In this document: piece by piece, positions 10,431 through 22,300 of the stretch
How the letters are laid out: each line of letters opens with the position of its first letter
Numbering within the stretch: position 1 is the stretch's first letter
Source: Vitis vinifera
Lineage: Eukaryota; Streptophyta; Magnoliopsida; Vitales; Vitaceae
DNA: 64,000 nt
Reading direction: 5' to 3'
Assembly (NCBI RefSeq): GCF_030704535.1
Contig: NC_081823.1
Coordinates: forward strand, 6,950,501 to 7,014,500
Translations under genes and position numbers: made by a program
Notes under the pieces: generated by a model
Told to the model about the DNA's origin: nothing
Database searches by the model: none
Seen by the model: only the letters and a program-made list of their open reading frames with translations

Positions 10431-12480
10431 TAATTGTCTATTTGGATATACTTTTTATTTTTATTTTTAAAATAATAAAATATTAGTAATTTTTATAAAA
10501 GATACAATAAGAATTTTTAAAGATGTGAGATAAATTTATATTTTTTTTTATATAAAATGTTCTATTTTTTATTAAAAAAAATTGAACATTTTATATAAAA
10601 AAATATTTTAAAAATAAGATTCAATCCGACATTAAGCATTACAAATACATATAATGACTAATTAATACAAATTGTAGGGTGTGTTTGGTTCTTTTTTTTT
10701 TAATTTAAGATTAACGAAAATCACATTTTAAAATTTGAATATAGTTGTAAGTAAAGAAATAAAAGTAAGTTGTCGATCTCCCTTTTATTTTCACTCTAAT
10801 GATGGGAAATAGGGAGAAGAAAAAATCTCGAATTTGAGAAAATCTCGTATCAATGGAGATTCCACTTCATGTTTGCCTATGGAATGACAAAGCAAAAATA
10901 GACCAATCTTTTTTTTTTTTCTTTTCCCTGTATTTTTAAAAGCGATCCACTTTTGTGAAGATGACTTTAACTACTCGTCTAAGTTAACATTAATTCCCAA
11001 GATTAGCAAAGGCTATACAAAAATAAAATTTGATGTGAATTTCAAATTTTCAATTTTATTAAGACTTGTTTGGATCTAGTTTTAAGAACAGTGTTCTATG
11101 CGTCAGAACAAAAAATACAAAAATATGTTCCATAATAAAAAAATTATTTTCTACTTTCTGTTCTTAAAAATAAAAAATAGGATATTTTCATAAAATATTT
11201 TTTAATTATTTTATATTATTTTTACTTGTTTTTTAAGAGTTGTTGTAAAAAATAATTATATAAACATATAAAATGATTAAAAATAAAATATTTGATATAA
11301 AAATCATTTTTAAAATATTAAAACATGTTAAAAATATTTTAGGTTTCCAAATAGACTTTTATTCTACAAATATTAGAGAACAATTTTCAAAAATTACTCC
11401 CAAAAACTATTTTTCATTATTTTATTTTCGAAAACGGTCATCAAACATGACTTAAGTCATTAAAAGAAATTTTGGTATTCTTTAAATTCTAAGAATTTGT
11501 TTTGAAAAATATGTTTTTTTTTTTTTTTTTTTTTGCTCCCAAACTTAAGGTGGTATATATTTGATTTAATTCTAGAGAGTTTGGGGAAAAAAAATTCTCT
11601 ATTTTAATTATCCATGAAACAATTGAAATATAAAAATTAAGGTTATGTTTGAAACTATACTTTTCAATAATAGTTTTTTGTTTTTTGGGATAAAAAAATA
11701 CTTTTGGTTTTTAATTGTTTCTACAACAAGGTTTTAAGGCATTTTTTGAAAGCATATTTTAATTGTTCTAAAAAATAATTGTATGAATATAGAATATAAT
11801 AAAAAATAAATAAAACACTTTAGAAAAAAGTTAGTTTTAAAAGATATTTAGAAATATATAAAAAAAAAAAACAAGTTGAAAACATTTCAAATTACCAAAA
11901 AGATTTTTATTCCAAAAAATATAAGAGAATTGTATTTGAAAATTATTCTTAAAACTATTTTTGAAAATTTTGTCAAATAACCCTAAGTTTTTCAAAAATA
12001 AAAATCTCAATTTAATCATATTTTTTAAAACTTGTTTTTAAAAACTATTCTTTACTCTTTTAACTTAAAAACAGTTTTTAAAAACAAATTTAAAAAAAAT
12101 GGTCAAATGAGCCCATATTTTCTTTTTGTTTTTAAAAATTGCTTTAAACAACTTTTACTTATTTTTAAAAAAATTATTCTTTATTTCACTTTATTTTTAA
12201 AAATTATTTCTAGAGAATAATAGTCAAATAATGTTAAAAAATATAAAAAATAATTTTCTATTTTTAAAAATAATTTTTCTTTTATTTTTAAAAGCCGATG
12301 AAAATAACTTCTACTTGTTCTTTAAGAATTATTATTTATTTCACTTTATTTTTAAAAATTATTTCGAGATAACAACAGGCAAACAATGTTAGAAAATTTT
12401 AAAAAGGGTTTTCTATTTTTAAATCACATGGCCATACATGCTCATAAGTTTCCCAAACTTTCTATACCCGTTCCAAATTA
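10431..12480. other. Very AT-rich intergenic DNA
   Basis: Dominated by runs of TTTTTAAAAA and AATTATTTT in both orientations. Small open frames here translate to Phe/Lys/Ile-rich strings and are not credible genes. The region may be piled-up, decayed MITEs, for example similar TTTTTAAAAATTATTT blocks at 12130-12210 and 12340-12365. Nothing more can be supported. Confidence 0.5.
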
Positions 12481-14273
12481 ATGAGAAAAAAAAAATCTCT
12501 TTATGATATTTTCCCCTCTTTTCTTTTTTATTTTCATATTCTCTCGGGCTTTGTTTTAAATCGTTTTCTTTGCTCACCATTTTCTAAACTCAAATATAAC
12601 CTAAAAGCTTGCACCCTCTTCCATGCTTTTGGGATTCGGTCAAATTTTGAGGGAATTAATCTCACATGGGAGCATATGCATGATACAAACAAACCCAAAA
12701 AAATAAAAAAATAAATATCTGACAATTTAGGCTGGTGGGGGGTCTGCAACGTTCATTTTGTGCTCCAAAAGGTGTGAAGCATTTTCAAAAGATGATGCCT
12801 CTCAAGTACGCCTGGAGCCTGGTGCTGTGCGTTCGGACACCCATCCAAGCTTAATGGGAATACTATAAAGAGAAAAAAAGGAGAAAGTTAAAGTAGTGTC
12901 AAGAATATAGCATGTTATAGCAAAGCAAAGCAAATGTATAGAGGATTTCTTCCTTTGCTGGGTAAACTGGTAAAGCACAAAACGTGAGACACGACTCCTT
13001 CAAACTTATCAATCACCCCTTTATTGCTTTTTGCTTACCATTATTGGCAAGCCAAGCAGGGGTGCTGGCAGCCGACATCGCATGTCCATATGTTGTACAT
13101 CATGGATTCAACGACTAACCAAAAATAGAGACTTCTACATAAGAATATGAACTCATCTTATATCCTTGACACTTCCGTTCAAAAATGAATTATTCAAATA
13201 TCGAAATATTTAATCTATCCTTCCTAAACACCGATTGGTTTTCAAAGATAAGGGTTAAAACCCAATCAAAAAAATGGTATCAAAGTTAAATGTTATAGGT
13301 TAATTTCAGGAGAATGTCATATTGAAGGAAGAATTGTTAGTGTAATAATGACGCTCTTAATCTTAAAATGAGTCATCCGAATGATAGTGATCCAATGTTA
13401 GAAAATGATTAATTTATCATCAATGGATATCAATTGATTTTTAGACCAGATCATCAAAATCTAATAAAAAGTTTTGTTTCGTGGACATTGCCATAAATTT
13501 TTTTACGGCATATTTTAACATATTCCGTACATTTTGATTACCATTTTTTTTCCCTACAATATAAGGACAAGAATGATTCACTAATGTTGGGCGCAATCAA
13601 AATTAAAGCAATTGCATCAAGGCATTTTCTTTTGAGGCAATTCATGACTTTTGTGACCCCTCCCTCCTTCCCTGCTTTCTTCATCAAGCCTGGACCAACC
13701 CTGCGGCTTTAACTCGATCGTCTTATAGCCTCGGGTTTGTCACGAAGGCTCTGTCCTCATTTTGAAGGCTGCGTTTGGACTTTTAAAAAATATAAAAAAT
13801 AAAAAATGATTAAAACTAGTTTAAAATTTATATATATTTTAAATTATTTAATTTTTATATAGGAGGGAAGAAATATGTTAAATGAATTTGAAAAAATATA
13901 TATAAAAATAATTTTATTTTTTATTATTTTTTATTTACGGCCCATTTTCCCTCAAATTTTTAAGAACCAAACATATGGATTAGGATGTATAGTGATAACA
14001 AAGCGCCTAAGGGATGAGTGTGGAGCCAAAAGGGCAATGGGTTTCTTTCCGAAAGCGCTGTGCAAGTAGGGACTGGGGAGAAGTAGAGGTGGGTGAGGTG
14101 ATCGACCAAATAAAGAAAAGAATCCAAGTATGGAACAAACAATATGGATAACTTGCACTAAACTCCAGTGATTATGCATGGCATAAAATAAAGTTCCACT
14201 TGTAATAAAACCAACTATTCTTCTAACTGTCCTAAGCCTTGGAAGAGATCAGACACACGGAGAGCTGTCGAAC
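12481..14273. other. Upstream region of the b561 gene, with a MITE
   Basis: No gene is supported between 12481 and 14273. A family MITE lies at about 13765-13976 (left GGCTGCGTTTGGACTT, right TTTAAGAACCAAACATA). A weak TATA-like CATAAAATAAA occurs at about 14181-14191, roughly 85 bases before the start codon of the gene at 14274. The 13600-13760 stretch is less AT-rich but has no recognisable reading frame. Confidence 0.45.
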
Positions 14274-15791
14274 ATGTACTCTTCTAATTGTCCTAAGCCA
14301 CTACTCATCTTCCCAATATTGGCTACTCTCTGCCTCCTCTCCACCACCACCTCCACTGCCCAAGCCAGCACCCAATGCAGTGAGCAATTCGAATTGATGA
14401 TCACCAATGGAAATGGAAGAAACAAGCCAAAATGCCAGAAGTTGACAACTCTAAAGGCTGAATTCGGTTGGACTATTCTTAAGAATAAGTCCATCGATAT
14501 CTTCTTCGGCGCAAGGCTGGATAACGACGAGGGGTGGCTGGCCTGGGGTGTGAACCCTGGGAAGAGGCCACAGATGGTCGGGACAAGAGCCATCATAGGC
14601 ATTAAGAACCCAAATGGGAGCCTAATGGTGAACACTTACAACATCACTAGTGGCACTAAGCTCGGCTGCCAGTTGCTTCCGTCCGAGCTTCATGATGATA
14701 ATGATGTGTTGTTTAGTAACAGGAAAATCTTCATCAACCAAACAGAGCTCGTGGTAATATCTGCAACAGTAACTCTCCCTTCTGAATACAACATTACGGA
14801 CCTCCATCATGTGTGGCAAGTTGGGGCTAAGGTCGATGGGAATGAGCCCAAGATGCACCCGACCACCCTCCAGAACGTTGATAGTACCGAGACCATAAAC
14901 TTGAACACCGGGGAAGGCCACAGCGTCGGACAGCACCGGCGTCACCTAAGAACGGTAAGATTTTTTGAAGTAATTGGGTAGTTTGATCAGATGAGCTTTT
15001 ACATTTTTGAGCACTCTACAGGTTCATGGGATTCTGAACATTGTGGGGTGGGGGACTCTGCTACCCATGGGCGTGATCGTGGCGAGGTACTTCAGGAAAT
15101 TTCCCTTTAAAAACACATACTGGTTCTTAGCTCATATCTACATACAAATTATTGGGTACACTCTGGGCACAATCGGGTGGGCCATTGGCCTGGTGCTGGG
15201 ACACTCCTCTAGATACTACACCTTCCGCATTCATCGAATCCTCGCAATATTCATATTCACCTTCACAAGCTTACAAGTAAGTATCAGTTTGTAGTCATTT
15301 TTTGGGGGTTTGATTATGAAATGATGACAGACTGTGGATACTGTTGTTTTTAGATGTTGGCGTTGAGATTGAAGCCAGAGACAAAGGATGAATATAGGAA
15401 GTACTGGGACATGTACCACCACTTCCTGGGGTACTCGCTTCTGGCCTTGATATCTGTAAATATATTTCAGGGGATTGCCATCTTGAAGCCTGACAAAACC
15501 TGGAAATGGGTGTACATTGGAGTGCTTGGGGCTTTGGCTTCCATCACTTTAGTCTTTGAGATCTGTACTTGGGTAAAATTCCTAAAGCAGAAGAAAAAGG
15601 ACAAGGATGCCACCAAACAACAAGCTGGTGCACCAGGTGGCGGAGGAGCCCCTACTGGAGGAGGAGCCCCTACTGGCGGAGGAGCCCCTACTGGCGGAGG
15701 AGCTCCTACTGGCGGCGGAGGAGCTCCTACTGGCGGCGGAGGAGCTCCTACTGGCGGCGGAGGAGCTCCTGATGGAGGACCGCCTCTATAA
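14274..15791 (+). CDS. Cytochrome b561 and DOMON domain-containing protein
   Basis: Three exons join in phase: 14274-14954, 15022-15276 and 15354-15791 (457 residues). Residues 1-29 are a signal peptide. A DOMON domain follows (about 50-200), with a Met near 101 (RPQM) and a His-His pair in DLHHVWQVG placed like the heme-b ligands of AIR12-type DOMONs. The cytochrome b561 domain (about 225-410) has several membrane helices and four His in the usual places: H229 (VHGILN), H265 (LAHIYIQ), H298 (RIHRIL) and H334 (MYHH). The family is plasma-membrane CYBDOM proteins thought to pass electrons from cytosolic ascorbate to apoplastic acceptors. The tail is lysine-rich and then a Gly-Ala-Pro-Thr repeat (about 405-457), longer than I expect for the family. 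All introns are GT-AG and short. Confidence 0.92.
15636..15780 (+). repeat. Coding minisatellite (GAPTGGG repeats)
   Basis: About seven tandem units of 18-21 bases, each built on GGAGGAGCYCCTACTGGC, encode the C-terminal GGGAPT repeats of the b561 protein. Units come in 18-base and 21-base (extra GGC) forms; the length is a multiple of three throughout, so unit-number changes would keep the frame. Confidence 0.85.
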
Positions 15792-16770
15792 AGAGAAGTA
15801 TGTAATTGAAGGACTAGGATGGAGAGGGTAGAGCGAAGTGGGTTTTGCAATTGAATTGGAACAGGCAGAAGTGTAGGGATAATAACTCCCAAGAAAGATT
15901 CTGTGCCATTCAGGGGTGCCCAACCCTACCTTTCAAATTTTCAATTGTTGAATTTAAAAATAATTTTTGGTTGCTAATTTATTTAATTATGATTGGTTTT
16001 TGAATATCCTATGAGTCAAATCTCAAGGAATTCTTAGGGTGTGTTTGTTTCCTTTTTATTTTTCCCCCTGTGTTTTTTGGTCCTTATCCAATGAAATTGT
16101 AGTGTTGGTAATGCAGCAAGACATCCAAATAAAAGGGCGGGCACTGTGATTTAATATGCTTTTTAATCATTTTTAAAGGGAAAAAAAATGTTGATGAAAG
16201 GAGAAGGGAGGAAATAATTACAAAAATTATGTTAAAGTTTCATGCATGAAATTCAAATTGACCTAAATGGAATTCTAAAATTTAAATTTCAAAATTGTTC
16301 AAGAAGAAAGCAAGTGACAAAGGAGCAACCCACACCGCTGACCAGTGACCACACATTGTCAAGTTGTATGATATTTGACAATCTACCCCCAAAGTCCATG
16401 AAATTGCTAAACCACCACATGTTTTGCTGTGAATTCCCCAATTTACTGCTATAAAGGGAAATTTCCATTTGAACTCAGTTCACATGGATTTAAACTCAGT
16501 CTAGTTTTTAAAAGTAATTTTTTTTTAAAAAAAATTATAATATTTTCAAATAAAAGCTTATTTAAAATTTTGAAATATTTTTAATTTATTATTTTTAAAT
16601 TTAAAAAAATAATTTTTATATATTGTATTTTATTTCAATAATTATCTATATTTATATAATTATTTTTTAGAACAATCTAAAAAATAAATCATAAATGAGT
16701 TGTGATATCTCATATCATATAAGAAAATTTTTTTTTAATGTTATATATAAATATGATTTTTCTTAATTAT
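15792..16770. other. 3' flank of the b561 gene; no gene seen
   Basis: Transcript end presumably lies in the first few hundred bases. AAATAAAAGG near 16127 is a possible poly(A) signal. The rest is AT-rich with no supported feature. Confidence 0.4.
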
Positions 16771-16775
16771 ATAAA

Positions 16776-17256
16776 GGTGTTTTAAAATCGTAAGATCGAT
16801 ACAAAGCAGATAATATTTATATTATCATATGCAAGTGATTCAATTAGGTGTTTTAAAACCGTAAGATCGATACAAAGTAAATAATATCTATATTATTATA
16901 TGTAAGTGGTCTAATTTGACTAAGGTGGTGTTTGTTTTTTTACTTAATTCTAAATAGAACCTTAATACTTAATAGTATTAAATATTAAGTTGTTTGTTTT
17001 TGTAGTATTTTATTTATATTAAGTATTAAAAAGTAAAAAAAAACTATTGTATTATTTTTTCTATTTAGAAAAAGTCATATATTTTGGCTTTTTCTATTTA
17101 GTAAAAAGTTTATAATAAGTTATGAAAAAGTAAAAAAACAAACAACCTAAATTCTAAAATTAAATGGTTTTTAGTAAAAAGCCAAAAAAACAAACACCAC
17201 CTAAATGTTTTAAAACAGTAAGATGGATACAAAGTAGATAATATCTTTATTGGACC
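16776..17256. repeat. Tandem repeat of 71-base units split by a MITE
   Basis: Units beginning GTGTTTTAAAA-CGTAAGATCG occur at 16776 and 16847. A third (ATGTTTTAAAACAGTAAGATGG) resumes at 17205, directly after the MITE at 16924-17201. The units share ATACAAAGYARATAATAT. The array existed before the MITE landed. Non-coding. Confidence 0.75.
16924..17201. mobile_element. Tourist-like MITE with TAA target duplication
   Basis: The ends are a perfect inverted repeat: GGTGGTGTTTGTTTTTTT at the left and AAAAAAACAAACACCACC at the right (18 bases). Direct TAA trinucleotides flank it (16921-16923 and 17202-17204). Length 278 bases, non-coding, AT-rich, with internal inverted similarity (AAAAAGTAAAAAA / TTTTTACTTAA type). 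TAA duplications and these ends fit PIF/Harbinger-derived Tourist MITEs. Confidence 0.85.
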
Positions 17257-17472
17257 CTCGTGTGGGTTTTATTTGAACTCCACAATTTGTGGGACACAAT
17301 GATAACAAATACAGGAAAATTCTTGTTTAACCTTTCAAAATCTATGAAAATTAACAAAATTCCCGTATATTCTTCTATATTTGCCCTTTCATCCCTGAAA
17401 TACCATTAAAATTCCCAAAACCACAGAGGAAATTAAAAAATAAAAAAGAAACAGTTATTTGAGGACTCTGGC

Positions 17473-20400
17473 ATGGCTGCTCCGGCCATGGAAGGCCTCG
17501 CCGTCACAGCTCTCCGGTCCGCTATGCTCCGTGTCCGTCAAGCGGCAGAGAGGTCCGGTCGCCGGTCCGATCAGGTCCGCGTTGTGGCTGTCTCAAAAAC
17601 CAAACCAGTCTCTCTCATCCGGCAAGTCTACGACGCCGGTCACCGTTGTTTTGGCGAAAACTACGTTCAAGAGATAAACGAAAAAGCACCACAGGTCTCT
17701 CTATAGGTTTGCACTTGCGTATGTATGTATATGTATTTGTACATATACGTGTGTATTCATGTGGGTTGCTGTGGTGTGTACAGCTTCCAGAGGACATTGA
17801 ATGGCATTTTATTGGGCATTTGCAGAGCAATAAAGTGAAACCGCTTCTGGGTATGTTCCAAAATTGGTTGTTTTCGTCTGATTTATCTGGTTGAGCATGT
17901 TTTAGAGTTGTGGGGTTCAAGTTCCTGAATTTATCTTGATTTTTTATCAAAGAAATGGACCATGAATTTATTGGGTACTTGTTCGTATTATTATAAAATA
18001 TCCTGAATGCTGTGAAATGTGTTGATTCCAGTGTGAATTGCTATGAATCTATGCCCAGTGAATAACTGCGATTCCCCAATATTGGATGGAACTCCGGTTG
18101 TGTAATATTTAGTGTGTTATTTTTCGCAATGCTGGATCCAAGTCCGGAGAAAGGAGGAAGGTTATGGCATAATGATTGGTGGAAGCTAGTGTAAAACCTT
18201 TGGTAGGCATCTCATGAATATGATATCAGGAAAAAAAAAAAAAAAAGGGCTGCAAGAATAACTTTCTCAATTTCTAATCAATCTTGGAAGAAATACAAGA
18301 AGGCTTTATATCAGGAGCATGGTGATGGTTTGTAACCTGTAACCAACTTTAACAAACTCCCAACTCGAATATTAGCTTATTACAACAAGAAAACCCAATC
18401 AGTTTAATATATGAATTTCTGAGAACTTGTAGTATGTTAGAGTGGTGAAAAAGGAATTTTTATAGTACCCCCAAGAAGGCAAGGTTAAAGGCTTTGCCAA
18501 GTTAAGCTTTTATTGTGCAATGGCAAAGCATCCGCTGATCTTCTTACATAAGTTCTTTTTTTGCTTTTAGAATCCTTCCTGAGTTTACTTTTTGATTCAG
18601 GATTAAATCCTAAGGATGGAATTGTTTGTGATATAAGATTAGGGGAAGAAGTTCCTAGTACTGTATATCTTGTGGACTTTTGCTAACCGGGTAAATGCAT
18701 TTTAAAGGTATGAGGGTTCATTAGGCTCAGACCGGCCAATATCTATACGGGAGAAGTGGGTGTTATAAAATAATTCTTGAAAATCGGAACTTGTTACTAT
18801 GCTTGGAGTGGCAATGTCCTTAGCATTTCTCAATTTTTCGTGTTTCAACTACAATTTAAAATTTTATTGGTGTAAAACCGATATTATTGAAAATATTGAC
18901 TCTCTACTTGTTGGTTCACTTTGGTGGATTTGATATTTCCAATGACACTTTAGAATGTTTCTAGCAAATGATTTAGATGTCTGTGCATGTGCATATTTTG
19001 GATATGTCATGAGACAATTTTTCTGGCTTGTTCCAAGTCTTTTCATTGTTTTTGCTCATGGGGGAGGATTATGCTGGATGTTAAATCTTTAGTTCATACT
19101 TGCAGCTGCAGTCCCCAATCTTGCCATGGTTGAAGGTGTAGATAATGAGAAGGTAATCACTTATATCATTACCTACAATGATTTTAGAAAGTTCTTTACT
19201 TCCATTTTATTCTGGAAAGGGAATATATCACCACAGGACGTCATGTACGACCTGACCTGTGGTAGGTAAAATTTGCTGGCTTGTCTCTGGGCCATGGATG
19301 CTTAACTAATATAAGCATAATATCCATGCAGTGGATTCATTCATATACCTGCAGAAGGTCCAGATAACAAGTTTAGTGGCCTTAGTGAAAACCGAATGAT
19401 CTTGTAACAGTTCTTTAGGCTGGTTGCTTATGATGGTAATGCTTTAAATTGTTCCACGTGATTAACAGATTGCAAATCAGCTTGATCGTGTGGTTTCAGG
19501 CATCAGAAGGAAGCCTTTGAAGGTTTTGGTTCAAGTGAATACTAGTGGAGAAGTATGTGAGTAAAATCAAAACCAATACTCCATTGGCTATGTTTGGTTC
19601 CTGGAAAGTATCAAGAAAATAAAAATTTGTTAATGAAAAATGATTTTCTCATGCTTAATTTATCATGAAAAATATGAAAAGAAAATCAAATATAATTAAA
19701 ATTAGTTAAAAACTCATACGTTTTTAATTATTTATTCTTTATATAGAAAAGGAAAAATAAGTGAAATGAGCTTGAAGAAGTATATAAAAATAATTTATTT
19801 TTCATTTTCTTTCATTTTTTCTTTCCCTCTACTTCATCTTTATTTTCTTTCCTTAGTATTTTCCCTCAAATTTTCCAAGAACCAAACAAAATGATAATAA
19901 CACTGGATGATGGGCTTTGCCTGAAACATCAGATATTATGTTTCTTTAACTTTCTGTCTCTCTCCCACCTACATCATAAAATTATTATTTTCATCATCCT
20001 TAACTTGTAAGTGGGTTTGGTTTATTCTCGAGAATCACAGGTCAACTAATTGTAACATATTGCTCTTCCATTACTGAGTTTCCTTGCTTCCAGAAAGTAA
20101 ATGATGTATTTTTGAGATGTTGTGATGTACATGCTCATTTACAGATCCATAACTTTCAGTAAGTTACCACCTTGGGCAGCATGGCTAGCATGATCGCATT
20201 AGACAACCTGTTCTATTTGGCTAGCAATATATATATATATATTTCATACTGTGAATTGGATCAGTGTTACGCTCAAATATTTTGTTTTTCTCTGTATTTG
20301 ATGGTTCCAAGTATTCTACAATTCTACAAAAGTTATTTAAGTTTTTTGTAATTCTTCATGCCTATGTCACCATTTCCTGATCATTCTCACCACAGAACTA

Positions 20401-21849
20401 ATTTTTCCTTGGTAGTTGTCAGGCAGCCAAAATATCCAGGCTAATGTACTTGTGGTCAGCTGCAAAGTAGCATTGTTGTCCTAATGCTGATTAGCTCCTT
20501 TCTCTGCAGATTTGATTTTAATCAGTTCATTGATTAATGTGATGTTTATGGCAGCAAAATCTGGAGTTGAGCCATCAGGTTGTGTGGAGCTAGCTAAACA
20601 TGTTAAGCTAGGCTGCCCCAATCTCGAGTTTTCTGGTTTAATGACAATAGGGATGCCAGACTATTCATCAACTCCAGAGAACTTCAGGGTGATAATCTTG
20701 CACTTATTTGGGCACCATGGGAAAATGAACTCATGTTATCTTGTTACTCAGCATTTGAAATGAGATGAATTTTGTTTCTCATATGATGGACATAAATCCA
20801 TTTGCTTTTCTTGACACTGACATATGGGATTTCAATAACTAATATGATTTCCTTTTTCTTTAATTGTGAGTCTGTTGATGTTGGTGCTGCCTCCATCTAA
20901 TATGACAAATTCCATTTTGTGGAAATCAAAATCAAATCATTTCATTTCCGTGATCTGTGTTTATTTATTATTTATTTTTCTGAGGTATTATTTCATGTAC
21001 TGTGATGCAACAGAGACTATTGAACTGTAGAATTGAGGTTTGTAAAGCTCTTGGAATGGCAGAGGAGCAGTGCGAGCTGTCAATGGGCATGTCTGGTGAC
21101 TTTGAGCAAGCGGTAAGCAAGACCCTATTCTGGGTTCAAGCTTAATAGCTACATACTATAGCAATAAACTTCTTTGCTATGATCTAGTAGTTAAGACTCA
21201 AATGAAAACTCTATCGCACCTTGAACTATCATATTTCCTGGAATTTGGACTCCTTGAGAAATATACCGTGATTGAATTACATCATAGCTATTTGCCAACT
21301 GTCTTTGGTAGGGATGAAACCTTTGAACTTTTCATGAAACCATTTTGTAAACGCCTCTGTTTTGTTCAGAAATGCTTGGGAGTTGTTTCAGAAACGCCTG
21401 TGAAGTGCGTTGGACATTTTTGTGGGCTTCGGAATTTTTTACTGCAATAATCTCTTGAATTCAAATCAGAAATGTTTTCCCATACCTTCCTTCTAATGAT
21501 CTGTAAACAACACCTCTTGCTTTTCTCCATAGTATCATCTTAAGATTTCCCAGCTGTTTTACCAAAGTTCCTTATTAGGTTTTCATTGAATTCCATTTCC
21601 CTGCTGCATGTTTCCCATATGTTTTCTGTCACATACATCTGTTTCTTCTTTTGTTTCCCAACTACACTAACAACAAAAACACATTCTTTTTGGAGTTGTC
21701 TTGAATCATTTTTTAGATCTTCTTGAAGTTCCAGAGCATTAATGAATGTAAGTTTCTGATTTCTGTAGATTGAAATGGGCAGCACCAATGTGAGAATTGG
21801 ATCAACCATATTTGGACCAAGGGAGTATCCTAAGAAAGAACAGAATTAG
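17473..21849 (+). CDS. Pyridoxal phosphate homeostasis protein (YggS/PROSC family)
   Basis: Seven exons: 17473-17694, 17784-17850, 19106-19152, 19469-19553, 20555-20688, 21014-21112, 21769-21849. They sum to 735 bases, giving 244 residues, the usual length for the plant family. The protein is the single-domain alanine-racemase-like TIM barrel. The PLP-binding lysine is K42 in VVAVSKTKP. Other family signatures are GENYVQE, WHFIGHLQSNK, VQVNTSGE, LEFSGLMTIG, LSMGMSGDFEQA, and the end GSTNVRIGSTIFGPREY. Members bind PLP and buffer its supply in the cytosol or mitochondria; they are not racemases. No transit peptide is obvious. Exon 5 to 6 reads ENFR-RLLNC. All junctions are GT-AG. A MITE sits in intron 4. 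Confidence 0.93.
19586..19890. mobile_element. MITE of the ATGTTTGGTTC family in an intron
   Basis: The left end reads GGCTATGTTTGGTTCCTGG and the right end TTTTCCAAGAACCAAACA, imperfect inverted repeats. It lies about 30 bases downstream of the donor site of intron 4 of the PLP homeostasis gene, in the sense-independent AT-rich form typical of the family. It does not touch any splice site. Confidence 0.65.
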
Positions 21850-21904
21850 CAGCCTCCCAGTTTCACACTTTTGTTTATGTAATCTTTAAACTCCAATGCT
21901 CCTG

Positions 21905-22300
21905 GCAAGAGTCCACTCTCTTGTGCAATAATATTTGATGTTGATATCATTCATTCATCTCATATTATTTCATCTGCACTCAAATATGTTTGGTTTTCGG
22001 GAAAATTTACGAAAAAGAAAATAAAGAGGAAATGAATAAGAAAAGAAAAGGTGAAAGAAAATAAAACAAAAAATAAATTTATAATATGTAAAAGCCCACT
22101 TTCTTCTGTGATATTATTTGATGTCAATATCATTCATTCATCTTATATTATTTCATCTGCACTCCAAGGCTATGATTGGTTTCGGAAAATTTGAGAAAAA
22201 GAAAATAAAGAGGAAAAAGTATAAAAAAAAAAAAATAGAGAGAGTGAAGAAAGATAAAGCAAAAAATAGATTTATAATACTTAAAAAAAGTTGAGAAAAT
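21905..22300. repeat. Tandem duplication carrying a MITE end
   Basis: Two units of about 185-190 bases follow the stop of the PLP gene: each has a TTTGATGTYRATATCATTCATTCATCT block, written here as TTTGATGT then ATATCATTCATTCATCT, then CATATTATTTCATCTGCACTC, and then the TATG-TTGGTTT end of the common MITE. Boundaries about 21905-22090 and 22091-22280. Non-coding. The stretch 22300-23640 beyond is AT-rich with no gene seen; an AT microsatellite lies at about 23101-23116. Confidence 0.65.

Noticed and set aside
14249-14945. Minus-strand open frames opposite the b561 gene
   Set aside because: Antisense shadows of the DOMON exon; no family match, and the sense exon has splice sites, signal peptide and heme ligands.
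15467-15892. Pro-rich minus-strand open frame opposite the b561 repeat
   Set aside because: It is the reverse reading of the GAPTGGG minisatellite.
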